From assembly GCA_049889415.1 (NCBI GenBank), contig JBMHDL010000006.1, positions 1 through 64,000 of the forward strand: a stretch of 64,000 nt of DNA, in the 5' to 3' direction. The translations under genes were made by a program, and so were the position numbers. This document shows, in pieces, positions 10,633-19,510 of this stretch. Under the pieces are notes generated by a model. The model saw nothing but the letters and a program-made list of their open reading frames with translations. It did not search any database and was not told the DNA's origin. Each line of letters opens with the position of its first letter. Position 1 is the stretch's first letter. This DNA comes from JAYQKL01 sp049889415 (GTDB lineage: Bacteria > Pseudomonadota > Alphaproteobacteria > RS24).

Positions 10633-11568
10633 TCACATTTCCGGGCGGGCCGCAAACCTTTCCAGCAGACGCGGCACATTCACGACCCTGTTGGCAAGGG
10701 TCTGTCCGCGTCCGCCGACGACACCGACGCTCTTGCCGTCAATGACATATTCCAGCCGACCGGCATTTTGAGTGGCCAAGCGGAATTTCTCACCGGCCGG
10801 AAAGTCAAAATGCTCCCCCTCGATAATAATGCTGGAAAAAAGAATCTGCCCGTCATCCGTGACCACGCGCATCCAGGTTTCCCCGCGTGCGCGGATGGAA
10901 AAAACAGGTCTTTCCTCCTCTGCGGCCTTTACCTCAGCCTCGATGATACTTTCCGGCAGGGGTTCCACACGGATCACGTCGGAAGCCTCAGGTGACGGCG
11001 CATCCGCCGGGGATGACTGAGCCGTGAGCACATCATCAGCGTCCGCAGGGATGTCGCGTGAATTTTCGCCGGTTTCATTCGGCTGCGTTCCAGCCGACGG
11101 CGCCGCCAAGACAGCCGGCAGCGCGATGGTTGCATCCTCAAGAGCCGCCTCTTGTTTGCCCGTTGCAAGCTTTTCCTGAGAAACTGTGCGGGCATCGGAT
11201 AAGAAGGCAACAAATAAATAGGCAGTTAAAATGGCGCCGAGCAAACCCAGGGTGAGTGCCATAACGGGTGTTTCGCGTTTTTCGTCCACATCCGGAAAAT
11301 CAAGCCTCACCTGCCCGTTAGTGGTGGATTGCTGCTTGAATAAAGCCAGCAGTTGCGTTTCATCCAGCTCCAGATGCCTGGCATAGGTACGAATGAAACC
11401 GATGGCGTAAGCCTCGGCAGGAAGCGCATCCAGATTGTTTGTCTCAATAGCCTCAAGATGCTCTTTGCGAATACGTAGCTGAAGAGCGATATCCGCAAGG
11501 TCCTGGGAAAGTTCCTCCCGCTTTTTTTTGAGGATACCCCCCACAGTTTGAATTTGCTTGCCAGACAT
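10633..11568 (-). CDS. rodZ: RodZ-like cytoskeletal/HTH membrane protein
   Basis: Bitopic inner-membrane protein that links MreB to the elongation machinery and sets rod shape. Layout: N-terminal helix-turn-helix (about residues 10-75, VGGILKKKREEL and IALQLRIRKEHLEAIE), one membrane helix (about 100-122), an acidic low-complexity periplasmic linker, and a C-terminal DUF4115 beta domain (about 220-300). The ATG at 11568 is preferred; a GTG 15 bases earlier is the alternative, and neither has a strong ribosome site. Placement before ispG is common in proteobacteria. Length (311 aa) is typical. Confidence 0.9.
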   Translation of the reverse strand: MSGKQIQTVGGILKKKREELSQDLADIALQLRIRKEHLEAIETNNLDALPAEAYAIGFIRTYARHLELDETQLLALFKQQSTTNGQVRLDFPDVDEKRETPVMALTLGLLGAILTAYLFVAFLSDARTVSQEKLATGKQEAALEDATIALPAVLAAPSAGTQPNETGENSRDIPADADDVLTAQSSPADAPSPEASDVIRVEPLPESIIEAEVKAAEEERPVFSIRARGETWMRVVTDDGQILFSSIIIEGEHFDFPAGEKFRLATQNAGRLEYVIDGKSVGVVGGRGQTLANRVVNVPRLLERFAARPEM

Positions 11569-11633
11569 TTCGTTCACATACACATTTTAGACCGTTACCC
11601 AATGAAACCACTGAAACGGCTTAATTTCAATTG

Positions 11634-13880
11634 CTATAATTTAATCTTCAGCCGCTCAGCCAAAGCCATCAGGGAACTTCGGGAAAGCGCTTGTTCAGAC
11701 TGCACCAATTCCCCATAAGCCTGCCTCAGTTTACCTAGATGTACAGATCTGATCATCCGCTTGACCGGCCCGACTGAGGAGGACGGGATTGAGAGCCGGT
11801 TGAAGCCGAGGCACAACATCGCCATAGCCTCCAACGGCCGCCCGGCAATTTCACCGCAAATGGTCGCATCAACCTTATGACGATAACAGGCATCGGCGAC
11901 CTGCTTCAACATTTCCATCGGCGCCATTGATAAAATATCATACCGGCCGGACAAAAGCGGATTTCCGCGATCACTGGCGAAAAAGAACTGGAACAGATCA
12001 TTGGTGCCGATGCTGACAAAATCCAGCATGGGCAGCAAACTGTCCAACTGCCAGATCAGGGACGGTACCTCAAGCATGGTACCGACGCGGACCTGTGCAG
12101 GTTTGGGAAGATTGAACTTTTCGAGGCGCTCCAATTCACGGTCGAGCATCCGCCGGGCCTTTTGAAATTCGACAACCTCGGCAACCATCGGGAACATGAC
12201 GTTGAGGTCATGTCCGGCCGACGCCTTCAACAAGGCCCTGAGCTGATAACGCAGCAATCCCGGACGGTCGAGGGCGATACGGATAGCCCGCCAGCCCATG
12301 GCCGGGTTCTCTTCATGAGCATGGCGCATATAAGGGAGTACCTTGTCGCCCCCAATATCCAAAGTGCGGAACGTGACGGGTTTGCCGCCAGCATTGTCCA
12401 AGACGTGGGAATAAAAGGCAGACTGTTCCTCAATACGCGGAAGCTTAGCCGAGACCATAAACTGCAGTTCAGTCCTGAAAAGACCAATCCCATCCGCTCC
12501 CGAGTCGGAGAGGTTTTTCATGTCAACCCGCAGACCCGCATTCATCATGACTTCCATCTGACGGCCGTCGCGGGTGACTGCTGGCAATTTCCGGACACGC
12601 GCATATCGTTTCTGGCGCCGCGCCATTGTTCTGGCACGCTCAACATAGCTTTCCACCATCTCGGGTGAGGGATCTAGGAAACACGCGCCGATATCGGAGT
12701 CGACGATGACTTCCTGACCATCCTGCGCCATATCAACAATGCCCAAAACCCGGCCAACCATCGGGATTCCCAGAGCTCTGGCCACAATCGAGACATGAGC
12801 ACTCTGGGATCCCTCTTCAAGGATGAGACCACGCAAATGTTTGCGCTCATAATCCAGCAATTCGGCCGGCCCCATTCCCCGGGCAACCAGTATGGCGTCC
12901 TTGGGTAGCTTGTCGGAGGAAGCATAAACCGGCCGCCCGGTCAAAATCCGCAACAGACGGTTGGTCAAATCCTCGAAATCATGGAGCCGTTCGCGCAGAT
13001 AAACGTCCCTCTGTCCGGTCAACCGCGCATGCATGTCGCCCTGCACGCGCTCTACAGCAGCCTCTGCCGTCAGGCCGGTGCGCACTGCATCCCGCATACG
13101 CGACAACCACCCATCATCATTGGCGAACATGCGGTAGGTCTCAAGAACATCGAGATGTTCACCAGCATGAGAGACATCCTCTTTGAGCAGCATCTCATCC
13201 ACGGTTCGGCGCAAAGCGTAAACGGCATTATCAAGACGTTGGCGTTCGGCTTCGGAGTCTTCGGCAATCAAGCGCGACACCTCAACCCGCGGTTCATGCA
13301 GAACAACATGACCCATTGCCATACCTTCAGTCAGCCCCTGGCCTTCGTAGCGGCGCGGACCACCACGGCCCTCCTGCGCCTCAAGTTCACCGGTTTCAGC
13401 CAACATCTCAGCCAGCACCATCGCTACGGTCTGCAGAGCTTCAACCTCTTCATCAACAAAAGTGCGGTAAGTGGTGTTCTGCACAACCAGGACCCCGGCT
13501 AGGGTCCCGCCGCGTAACACCGGCACGCCGACAAAAGAGTGGAAATTCTCTTCACCCGTCTCCGGACGATAGGCAAAACGGGGATGGGTCTGGGCATCAG
13601 CCAAATTCAGGGGTCTGGCATGCTGGGCAATATCGCCGACCAGCCCCTCACCGACCCGCAGGGTCGTCTGATGGACGGCTTCCCTTTTCAGGCCCTCTGT
13701 TGCGCACAACTCCAGCGTGTCTTTGTCTTTTTTCAGATAGACCGAACACACGGCCGTGTTCATGCTGGTCGCAATCAGCTCAACGATCCGGTCCAGCCGG
13801 GCCTGACGCTCCAACTGCTCAAGCATGACTTGCCGCAAGCGGCGGAGCAGAATTCGGGGTCCTTCAACAGACAGGGGCAT
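11634..13880 (-). CDS. ptsP: PtsP, enzyme I of the nitrogen PTS (EI-Ntr)
   Basis: PEP-dependent phosphotransferase that starts the regulatory PTS-Ntr relay to NPr and EIIA-Ntr. An N-terminal GAF sensor domain (about 1-165) is followed by the enzyme I HPr-binding and phospho-His domains (about 170-400) and the PEP-binding TIM barrel (about 410-720; SIGTNDLFQ, ICGEIAG). The phosphorylatable His is in GSQSAHVSIVAR. In enterobacterial EI-Ntr the GAF domain responds to glutamine; the same is likely but not shown here. It sits directly downstream of lysC, a conserved alphaproteobacterial arrangement. Confidence 0.97.
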   Translation of the reverse strand: MPLSVEGPRILLRRLRQVMLEQLERQARLDRIVELIATSMNTAVCSVYLKKDKDTLELCATEGLKREAVHQTTLRVGEGLVGDIAQHARPLNLADAQTHPRFAYRPETGEENFHSFVGVPVLRGGTLAGVLVVQNTTYRTFVDEEVEALQTVAMVLAEMLAETGELEAQEGRGGPRRYEGQGLTEGMAMGHVVLHEPRVEVSRLIAEDSEAERQRLDNAVYALRRTVDEMLLKEDVSHAGEHLDVLETYRMFANDDGWLSRMRDAVRTGLTAEAAVERVQGDMHARLTGQRDVYLRERLHDFEDLTNRLLRILTGRPVYASSDKLPKDAILVARGMGPAELLDYERKHLRGLILEEGSQSAHVSIVARALGIPMVGRVLGIVDMAQDGQEVIVDSDIGACFLDPSPEMVESYVERARTMARRQKRYARVRKLPAVTRDGRQMEVMMNAGLRVDMKNLSDSGADGIGLFRTELQFMVSAKLPRIEEQSAFYSHVLDNAGGKPVTFRTLDIGGDKVLPYMRHAHEENPAMGWRAIRIALDRPGLLRYQLRALLKASAGHDLNVMFPMVAEVVEFQKARRMLDRELERLEKFNLPKPAQVRVGTMLEVPSLIWQLDSLLPMLDFVSIGTNDLFQFFFASDRGNPLLSGRYDILSMAPMEMLKQVADACYRHKVDATICGEIAGRPLEAMAMLCLGFNRLSIPSSSVGPVKRMIRSVHLGKLRQAYGELVQSEQALSRSSLMALAERLKIKL

Positions 13881-13899
13881 GTTGCGCCGGCTTCACCCG

Positions 13900-15174
13900 T
13901 CATGACGAGGCGGGTTCGGCCTCTCCTTGTGGACTGTCAAGCCCATAAGCCGTGTGCAGTGACCTGACGGCCAGCTCCGTATAATCGGCGTCAATCAGCA
14001 CACTGACCTTGATCTCAGATGTCGAAATCACATGAATGTTGATGCCTTTCTCAGCCAAGACGGTAAACATTTTCTGCGCAACCCCGGCATGACTGCGCAT
14101 GCCAATTCCAACAATCGATATTTTCGATAGGCCGGCGGCACTTTCCATCTGCTCAAAACCGATGGCATCCTGCGCCCCTTCAATCACTCCGGTTGCACGG
14201 GCCAATTCATCATTCGGCACGGTGAAGGTGATGTCAGTGTGTCCGCCATCAGCCGATATGTTCTGGACAATCATGTCCACATTAATGGCGGCCTCAGCCA
14301 GCGGGCCGAACACTGCGGCGGCGACGCCGGGCTTGTCTGCGACACTGCGCAGAGTGACTTTCGCTTCGTCGCGCGAATAGGCGATACCGCTGACAACTTC
14401 CTGTTCCATTATGAACTCCTCATTGCATACCAAGGTCCCGACCAGACCATCTGCGGGATAATCAGCGGCCGGGTCGTCAAAACTGGCGCGCACCTGCAGA
14501 CGAACATTATGCACCATGGCCATTTCCACGGACCTGGTCTGCAGCACTTTCGCGCCCAGCGACGCGCTTTCCAGCATTTCCTCATAACTGATTTGCGACA
14601 AACGTTTGGCTACAGGCACAATGCGCGGGTCTGTAGTGTAAACGCCGTCCACATCCGTGTATATATCACATCTGTCCGCTTTCAGGGCGGCGGCAACCGC
14701 AACAGCACTGGTGTCCGAGCCACCGCGTCCAAGTGTTGTGATGCGGCCATCTTCAGCAATCCCCTGAAATCCGGCAATAACCGCAACTCTGTTCTGGGCA
14801 AACTGGGCCTCCATGACAGACGTGTCAATATCCTGAATCCGGGCGGCACCGTGCACATCATTGGTCTTGACCGGCAATTGCCACCCCAGCCAGGATCGGG
14901 CCGGCACACCAATTTCATTCAGCGCCATGGCCAGAAGACCGATACTGACCTGCTCGCCCGCCGCCACGACGACATCATATTCGCGCGCATCGTGAAGCGG
15001 CGAAATCTCACGCGTCAGCGCCACCAGCCGGTTGGTTTCCCCGGACATGGCGGATACGACGACTGCCACCTGATGACCGGCATCGACTTCACGTTTGACG
15101 TGCTGGGCCACATTTTTAATCCGCTCCGGGGAGCCGACTGATGTGCCACCGAATTTCATGACAAGGCGTGCCAT
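13900..15174 (-). CDS. lysC: Aspartate kinase
   Basis: Phosphorylates aspartate, the first step to lysine, threonine, methionine and diaminopimelate. Kinase domain with KFGGTSVG at residues 7-14 and GRGGSDTSA near 152; two ACT domains at the C-terminus (about 265-410) for feedback inhibition. The length of 424 aa matches the monofunctional class. The ATG is preceded by GAAGGA, which lies in the last unit of a 14-bp degenerate tandem repeat and in a five-codon mini-ORF that stops directly against the lysC start. It is divergent from ubiG. Confidence 0.97.
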   Translation of the reverse strand: MARLVMKFGGTSVGSPERIKNVAQHVKREVDAGHQVAVVVSAMSGETNRLVALTREISPLHDAREYDVVVAAGEQVSIGLLAMALNEIGVPARSWLGWQLPVKTNDVHGAARIQDIDTSVMEAQFAQNRVAVIAGFQGIAEDGRITTLGRGGSDTSAVAVAAALKADRCDIYTDVDGVYTTDPRIVPVAKRLSQISYEEMLESASLGAKVLQTRSVEMAMVHNVRLQVRASFDDPAADYPADGLVGTLVCNEEFIMEQEVVSGIAYSRDEAKVTLRSVADKPGVAAAVFGPLAEAAINVDMIVQNISADGGHTDITFTVPNDELARATGVIEGAQDAIGFEQMESAAGLSKISIVGIGMRSHAGVAQKMFTVLAEKGINIHVISTSEIKVSVLIDADYTELAVRSLHTAYGLDSPQGEAEPASS

Positions 15175-15179
15175 TTACA

Positions 15180-15249
15180 TTCCTTCAAACATGGGCCTTT
15201 CAATACGAGCCTTTATACACGACCCCTTAAATCCTGGCCTTTCAACACG
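15180..15249 (-). repeat. Five 14-bp degenerate tandem repeats in the lysC leader
   Basis: Read on the plus strand, 14-base units run in phase: 15180-15193, 15194-15207 (GGCCTTTCAATACG), 15208-15221 (AGCCTTTATACACG), 15222-15235 (poorest match) and 15236-15249 (GGCCTTTCAACACG, one change from the second). On the transcribed minus strand most units carry an AAAGG or GAAGGA core, and the lysC ribosome site is the core of the last one. That unit also holds a mini-ORF (Met-Phe-Glu-Gly-Met-stop) whose TAA abuts the lysC ATG. Confidence 0.6.
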
Positions 15250-15414
15250 GGGGCGGAATACCCCCCATGACTGGACTTAAAACAAGTATTGCCCCATATA
15301 ACAACCACATATAAGTGTTGCATTTGTGCAAGCGGGGCTTATTTACTAGAAAAATACCTGAAATGTCCAGCGCCTTGTGACCACCAACAAGACGGATTGA
15401 AAACGAGGGGCACC

Positions 15415-16176
15415 ATGTCGACCCAAAACATCTCCACTGTAACCGTTAATCAGCAGGAAATCGCCAAATTTTCCGCCATGGCCGACGAATGGTGGGATCC
15501 ACACGGCAAATTCAGACCCCTGCATAAATTCAATCCAACCCGTCTGGATTACATCAAAACCATAGTCTGCGCGCAGTTCAACCGGAACGCATCAGAGAAC
15601 ACACCTTTCAAGGGTTTACGTTTTCTGGACATTGGCTGCGGCGGCGGACTGTTGAGCGAACCCATGTGCCGCCTAGGGGCTGAAATGGTCGGCGCTGATG
15701 CCGGCGAAGCCAACATCAAGACGGCTGCCGTTCATGCCGAAAAAATGGGGCTGGCGATAGATTACCGGTGCACAACGGCAGACGCGCTGGCCGCCGACGG
15801 CGAAACCTTCGATGTCATCTTGAATATGGAAGTTGTTGAACATGTCGCCGATGTGCCGGCTTTCATGAATGCCTGCGCAGAGATGGTCAGACCCGGTGGC
15901 GTGATGTTTTTCGCCACCTTGAACCGGACGTTCAAATCCTTCGCTCTCGCGATTGTCGGCGCCGAATATGTTCTGCGCTGGTTACCCAGAGGCACCCATG
16001 ACTGGAACCGCTTCATCACCCCCGATGAAATGACCGAATATCTGGAAATATCCGGATTGACCCCCACAGAGATGACCGGGGTCAGTTTCAATCCGCTCAG
16101 CGACAGCTGGCGCCTCACATCAGATCTGGGCGTCAATTATATGGGCCATGCTTGCAAGGCTACTGCCGACGGATAA
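15415..16176 (+). CDS. ubiG: UbiG, ubiquinone biosynthesis O-methyltransferase
   Basis: Performs both O-methylations of the ubiquinone ring (2-polyprenyl-6-hydroxyphenol and 3-demethylubiquinol) using SAM. 253 residues. The family start EIAKFSAMADEWWDPHGKF is present, followed by SAM motif I DIGCGGGLLSEP (about 70) and the EVVEHVAD motif (about 140). The ATG at 15415 has GAGGGG upstream; the open frame extends 42 codons further but that stretch is not family sequence. Divergent from lysC, with about 240 bases between the start codons. Confidence 0.97.
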   Translation: MSTQNISTVTVNQQEIAKFSAMADEWWDPHGKFRPLHKFNPTRLDYIKTIVCAQFNRNASENTPFKGLRFLDIGCGGGLLSEPMCRLGAEMVGADAGEANIKTAAVHAEKMGLAIDYRCTTADALAADGETFDVILNMEVVEHVADVPAFMNACAEMVRPGGVMFFATLNRTFKSFALAIVGAEYVLRWLPRGTHDWNRFITPDEMTEYLEISGLTPTEMTGVSFNPLSDSWRLTSDLGVNYMGHACKATADG

Positions 16177-16179
16177 ACT

Positions 16180-16593
16180 CTAATTGCTTTTCTTAGGCGG
16201 CCCAGAAGCCGGCAAGGGCACCACCTCAATGCCCTCATCAAGCAGCTCGGCCGCATCCTCAGGCGATGCCTCGCCATAAATGTCACGCTGTTCGGCATCT
16301 CCGTAATGCATGGCTCGTGCCTCATCCGCGAACCCCTCTCCAACATAATCAAAATTCTCAGTGACATGGCGGTTTAACTTGCCCATCATTTTCATGAATT
16401 TTTCTTTATCGGAGGGAGCTTGGCTTGTTTTTTTCGGTATCCCCGGCGCCATGATGGCCTTGTCCACCTTGCGGGACGCACAGACCGGACATTCCAAACG
16501 TCCTTGGGCCTTATCCTCATCAAAGGCGGCACTGTCACGAAACCAGACTTCAAATTCATGCCCATCATCACAAATCAGGTCATAACGGATCAT
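16180..16593 (-). CDS. DUF1178 zinc-ribbon-like protein
   Basis: Conserved alphaproteobacterial protein of unknown function, 137 aa. The DUF1178 signature is clear: MIRYDLICDDGHEFEVWF at the start, then ECPVCASRKVDKAIMAP, a putative zinc-binding pair of Cys (CPVC) with another Cys near residue 9. A conserved helical middle carries RHVTENFDYVGEGFADEAR. It overlaps the end of the nitrilase gene by 14 bases and probably shares its mRNA. GGAG precedes the ATG. The ribbon suggests metal or nucleic-acid binding, which is inference. Confidence 0.93.
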   Translation of the reverse strand: MIRYDLICDDGHEFEVWFRDSAAFDEDKAQGRLECPVCASRKVDKAIMAPGIPKKTSQAPSDKEKFMKMMGKLNRHVTENFDYVGEGFADEARAMHYGDAEQRDIYGEASPEDAAELLDEGIEVVPLPASGPPKKSN

Positions 16594-17422
16594 TCACCAT
16601 CTCCGTTTGAAAACCCTTGCCATGCTCCAAAACCGGTAATTGGCGTCTTGTCCTTGCAAGTTGCGCCAAATCCAGTTCCGCCATAATCACGCCCTCGCCA
16701 GGCTCACTTTCGGCCAAAACCCGCCCCCACGGATCAATAATCAGGCTGTGACCATAGGTTTCACGTCCGTTTTCATGCGCCCCGCACTGCGCCGGCGCCA
16801 GCACATAACAGCCGGTCTCCACCGCCCGGGCCCGCAGTAAAACCTCCCAATGCGCTGCACCGGTCGGCTTGGTGAAAGCCGAGGGGACGGTCAGATACTG
16901 GGCCCCCGCTTCGGCAAGGCTCCGGTAAAGCCCGGCAAAGCGCAGATCATAACAGACACTCATGCCCAAATATCCAAAGGGCAGCCGAACCACCACTGCC
17001 CTATCGCCGCCGGCATAATTTGCCGACTCCCGATGGCTTTCCCCATCCGCCAGTGTGACGTCAAAGAGGTGAATTTTGTCATAGCGGGCAACAAGCCGGC
17101 CGTCGGGAGCAAACATCAATGATCTGTTGACCGGGCGGCCCTGCCCATTCAGCACGATAAAGGAGCCGGCCTGAAGCCAGATCTTATGCCGCCGCGCCAG
17201 GGCACTGAACCCGGCTACACACATGTCTTCGGTTTCAGGCCTGGCCGTGGCAAGCAGCATGTCACGATTGGCAGGCATGAAGTTGCTTGTTTCGGGCGTC
17301 ACCACCCAATGCGCACCTTGTGCCGCCGCCTGAGCGACAAAACCGGACAGCCGGTCAAGATTCGCTTCAGGCGACACACCGCTGCAAAACTGGATACAGG
17401 CCGCTTTTGTAACTTCACTCAT
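16580..17422 (-). CDS. Carbon-nitrogen hydrolase (Nit1/Nit2-type amidase)
   Basis: Nitrilase-superfamily amidase, related to Nit1/Nit2 enzymes that clear deaminated glutathione or omega-amides. The Glu-Lys-Cys triad is visible: Glu in VVTPETS (about 43), Lys in YDKIHLFD (about 110) and Cys in GMSVCYDLRFAGLYR (about 147). About 280 residues, typical. The ATG at 17422 has AGGGA five bases upstream; an ATG at 17434 overlaps the comF stop as ATGA and is also possible. It follows comF and precedes DUF1178 on the same strand, so a three-gene operon is likely. Confidence 0.93.
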   Translation of the reverse strand: MSEVTKAACIQFCSGVSPEANLDRLSGFVAQAAAQGAHWVVTPETSNFMPANRDMLLATARPETEDMCVAGFSALARRHKIWLQAGSFIVLNGQGRPVNRSLMFAPDGRLVARYDKIHLFDVTLADGESHRESANYAGGDRAVVVRLPFGYLGMSVCYDLRFAGLYRSLAEAGAQYLTVPSAFTKPTGAAHWEVLLRARAVETGCYVLAPAQCGAHENGRETYGHSLIIDPWGRVLAESEPGEGVIMAELDLAQLARTRRQLPVLEHGKGFQTEMVNDPL

Positions 17423-17430
17423 GTTCCCTA

Positions 17431-18198
17431 TCATATATGAACTCTTTCCGGCATCACAACCCTGGCAACCGTCAAGACCGATACTTTTGCCGCCCCGGCG
17501 CGGCGCAAAACCTTGGCGCAGGCCTCAACCGTCGCCCCTGTTGTCAGCACATCATCCACCAAAACCACATGCCGGTCCGTCACCACAGCTCTCCGGCTTT
17601 TTGCCACAGCAAAAGCCCCTTGCAGGTTTTTTTTACGCATGGGCCGTGTCAACCCGACCTGCTGGCGTGTCCGCTTCACCCGCTTAAGCACATCCACACG
17701 CAGGGCCACATTCCCCAGGCGCGCCAGTCCCCGCCCCAGCTCCGCCGATTGGTTATATCTGCGCGCCAAGAGCCGGGTCCAGTGCAGGGGGACTGGCAGA
17801 AGACAGTCTGCATCCTCCAAAATGTCCCGGCCAGCACGATACATCCATGGCACCATCATGGCCGCAAGCTCTGGACGGTTGGCGAATTTCAGCTTTTTGA
17901 TCAACTCACGGGCGGTGGCGTCATAACTCAACGCGGCCCGGGCCACATCATAGGCGGGCGGACGAATCATGGCCCCAAGCGACACGGTCTGCGGACCAAG
18001 GTCATAAGGCAGCGGGGCGCCGGTGCGCGCGCAAACTGGCCCCTCAATAAAAGTCAAGCCCTCCCAGCATGACCCGCAAAGTGCAGGAGCCCGTGTCACA
18101 GTCACAGCACACAGGGCGCATCTGGGCGGGAGCAGGAAATTACCAATTCCCGCCACAATATTCCGGACATCACCGGTGCCGTCTTTTCGGGGCATCAT
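17431..18198 (-). CDS. ComF-family phosphoribosyltransferase-like protein
   Basis: 255-aa homologue of ComF/GntX, linked to DNA uptake or plasmid/DNA metabolism in other bacteria. An N-terminal zinc-ribbon pair (CALCAVTV, then CGSCWEGL) is followed by a PRTase fold with the PRPP-binding motif VVLVDDVLTTGAT near residue 210. The conserved RYNQSAELGRGLA and RTRQQVGLTRPMRKKN segments are present. Starts with ATG ATG after GGAAA. Head-to-head with the NDUFAF5-like gene, 45 bases apart. Confidence 0.92.
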   Translation of the reverse strand: MMPRKDGTGDVRNIVAGIGNFLLPPRCALCAVTVTRAPALCGSCWEGLTFIEGPVCARTGAPLPYDLGPQTVSLGAMIRPPAYDVARAALSYDATARELIKKLKFANRPELAAMMVPWMYRAGRDILEDADCLLPVPLHWTRLLARRYNQSAELGRGLARLGNVALRVDVLKRVKRTRQQVGLTRPMRKKNLQGAFAVAKSRRAVVTDRHVVLVDDVLTTGATVEACAKVLRRAGAAKVSVLTVARVVMPERVHI

Positions 18199-18243
18199 TT
18201 CTTGTTGTTTCCTTCATGCCGCCATTGGGGGTATAGTGCCGCC

Positions 18244-19113
18244 ATGAGTGCCAAAGCGCCAGATATATTTGACCGTCAGTTGCGCGCAAAGCGCCTGCTC
18301 AAGGCCCGCGGACATTATGCCGAGGTGGATTTTCTCCTGCGTCGCATGGCGCAGGACATAAATGAACGCCTGCTTGACATCAACCGCGGCTTCAAACGGG
18401 CACTGGTCATCACGCCACATGAATGTGTTCTCGAAGAGCTGCCGGCCCTGACCGACAAGGTGCAGGCCACTACATTGCGGCGCTCTGCCCCTGTTGGCGA
18501 TGATTTCATCGATGAGGAACATCTGGGTTTGGAGCGGGGCGGCTATGACCTTATTCTCTCATTGGGCGGATTACACAGCGTCAATGATCTGCCCGGAAGC
18601 CTGATTCAGCTGCGTCTGTCCCTTGAACCGGACGGCCTGCTGCTGGCAGCCTTTCCCGGCGGCGAAACCCTGACCGAATTGCGCGCATGCTTTCTGCAGG
18701 CCGAAGCCGAAACCCAGAACGGCGTCAGCCCCCGTATTCATCCTTTTGCCGACATGCAGGATATGGGGGCGCTGTTGCAACGCGCCGGCTTTGCCTTGCC
18801 CGTGGTTGACTGCGACAAGGTGACGGTGCGCTATGAAACACCGCTGCATTTGATGCGTGAGTTACGCCGCATGGGCGAGGCAAATTGCCTGCAAGACAGG
18901 CGGCGGGTACCGCTTCGGCGCCAAACCCTGATGCGCCTGGCCGAGATATATGCCACGCAATATGGCGGGTCTGACGGGCGGGTACCGGCCAGTTTTGACC
19001 TGATCCACATTTCCGGCTGGGCGCCGCATGAAAGTCAACAAAAACCGCTGCGCCCGGGCAGCGCCAAAATGCGCTTGGCAGATGCTCTGAACACTGATGA
19101 GAAAAAGCTTTAA
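18244..19113 (+). CDS. NDUFAF5-like SAM-methyltransferase-family protein
   Basis: 289-aa member of the bacterial family related to mitochondrial complex I assembly factor NDUFAF5. Family landmarks: IFDRQLRAKRLLKAR at the start, FLLRRMAQDINERL, SLGGLHSVNDLPGSLIQL, and the C-terminal SGWAPHESQQKPLRPGSAK. What is missing is SAM motif I: the expected D-x-G-x-G after strand 1 reads LVITPHECVLEEL. The cofactor site therefore looks eroded while the rest is conserved. It starts at ATG 18244; the open frame upstream is not family sequence. Its end overlaps mutT (convergent) by 4 bases. Confidence 0.88.
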   Translation: MSAKAPDIFDRQLRAKRLLKARGHYAEVDFLLRRMAQDINERLLDINRGFKRALVITPHECVLEELPALTDKVQATTLRRSAPVGDDFIDEEHLGLERGGYDLILSLGGLHSVNDLPGSLIQLRLSLEPDGLLLAAFPGGETLTELRACFLQAEAETQNGVSPRIHPFADMQDMGALLQRAGFALPVVDCDKVTVRYETPLHLMRELRRMGEANCLQDRRRVPLRRQTLMRLAEIYATQYGGSDGRVPASFDLIHISGWAPHESQQKPLRPGSAKMRLADALNTDEKKL

Positions 19114-19508
19114 ACGAGTTCGCACAAAATCCCGATAAGCGGCAAATCGGCCGGCGGCATCTCAAGTTTGAACAACTGCACCGGTTTGACCCATTGCATC
19201 GCCTGGCCTTCAGCGGGTCTGACGACCCCCTGCCATTTACGACAGACAAACAAGGGCATCAGCAGATGAAAATCATCATAAGTGTGGCTGGCAAAGCTCA
19301 AAGGCGCGAGACAGTTGTGCGTCACATCAATGTCCAGCTCTTCCTTCAACTCGCGTATCAGGGCCTGCTCCGGAGTTTCCTGCGCCTCTACCTTGCCGCC
19401 GGGAAACTCCCATTTTCCGGCCATGGACTTTCCGGGCGGGCGCTGTGTCACCAAGACTCGGCCCTCTTCATCAACCAAGGCAGCAGCGACAACCAGAAGC
19501 TGTTTCAT
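19110..19508 (-). CDS. mutT: MutT-like Nudix hydrolase (8-oxo-dGTPase)
   Basis: Hydrolyses 8-oxo-dGTP and similar oxidised nucleotides so that they are not built into DNA. 132 aa. The Nudix box is GGKVEAQETPEQALIRELKEEL (about residues 35-57), and the start MKQLLVVAAALVDEEGRVL is typical of MutT. The ATG at 19508 follows CGGAGTT. It lies two bases after the argJ stop, an order (argJ-mutT) frequent in alphaproteobacteria, where secA or its relatives lie nearby. Confidence 0.93.
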   Translation of the reverse strand: MKQLLVVAAALVDEEGRVLVTQRPPGKSMAGKWEFPGGKVEAQETPEQALIRELKEELDIDVTHNCLAPLSFASHTYDDFHLLMPLFVCRKWQGVVRPAEGQAMQWVKPVQLFKLEMPPADLPLIGILCELV

Positions 19509-19510
19509 GT

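Noticed and set aside
14239..15141. 300-codon open frame on the plus strand opposite lysC
   Set aside because: Mirror frame of a strongly coding gene; the sequence looks like the reverse complement of lysC codons, with no family similarity.
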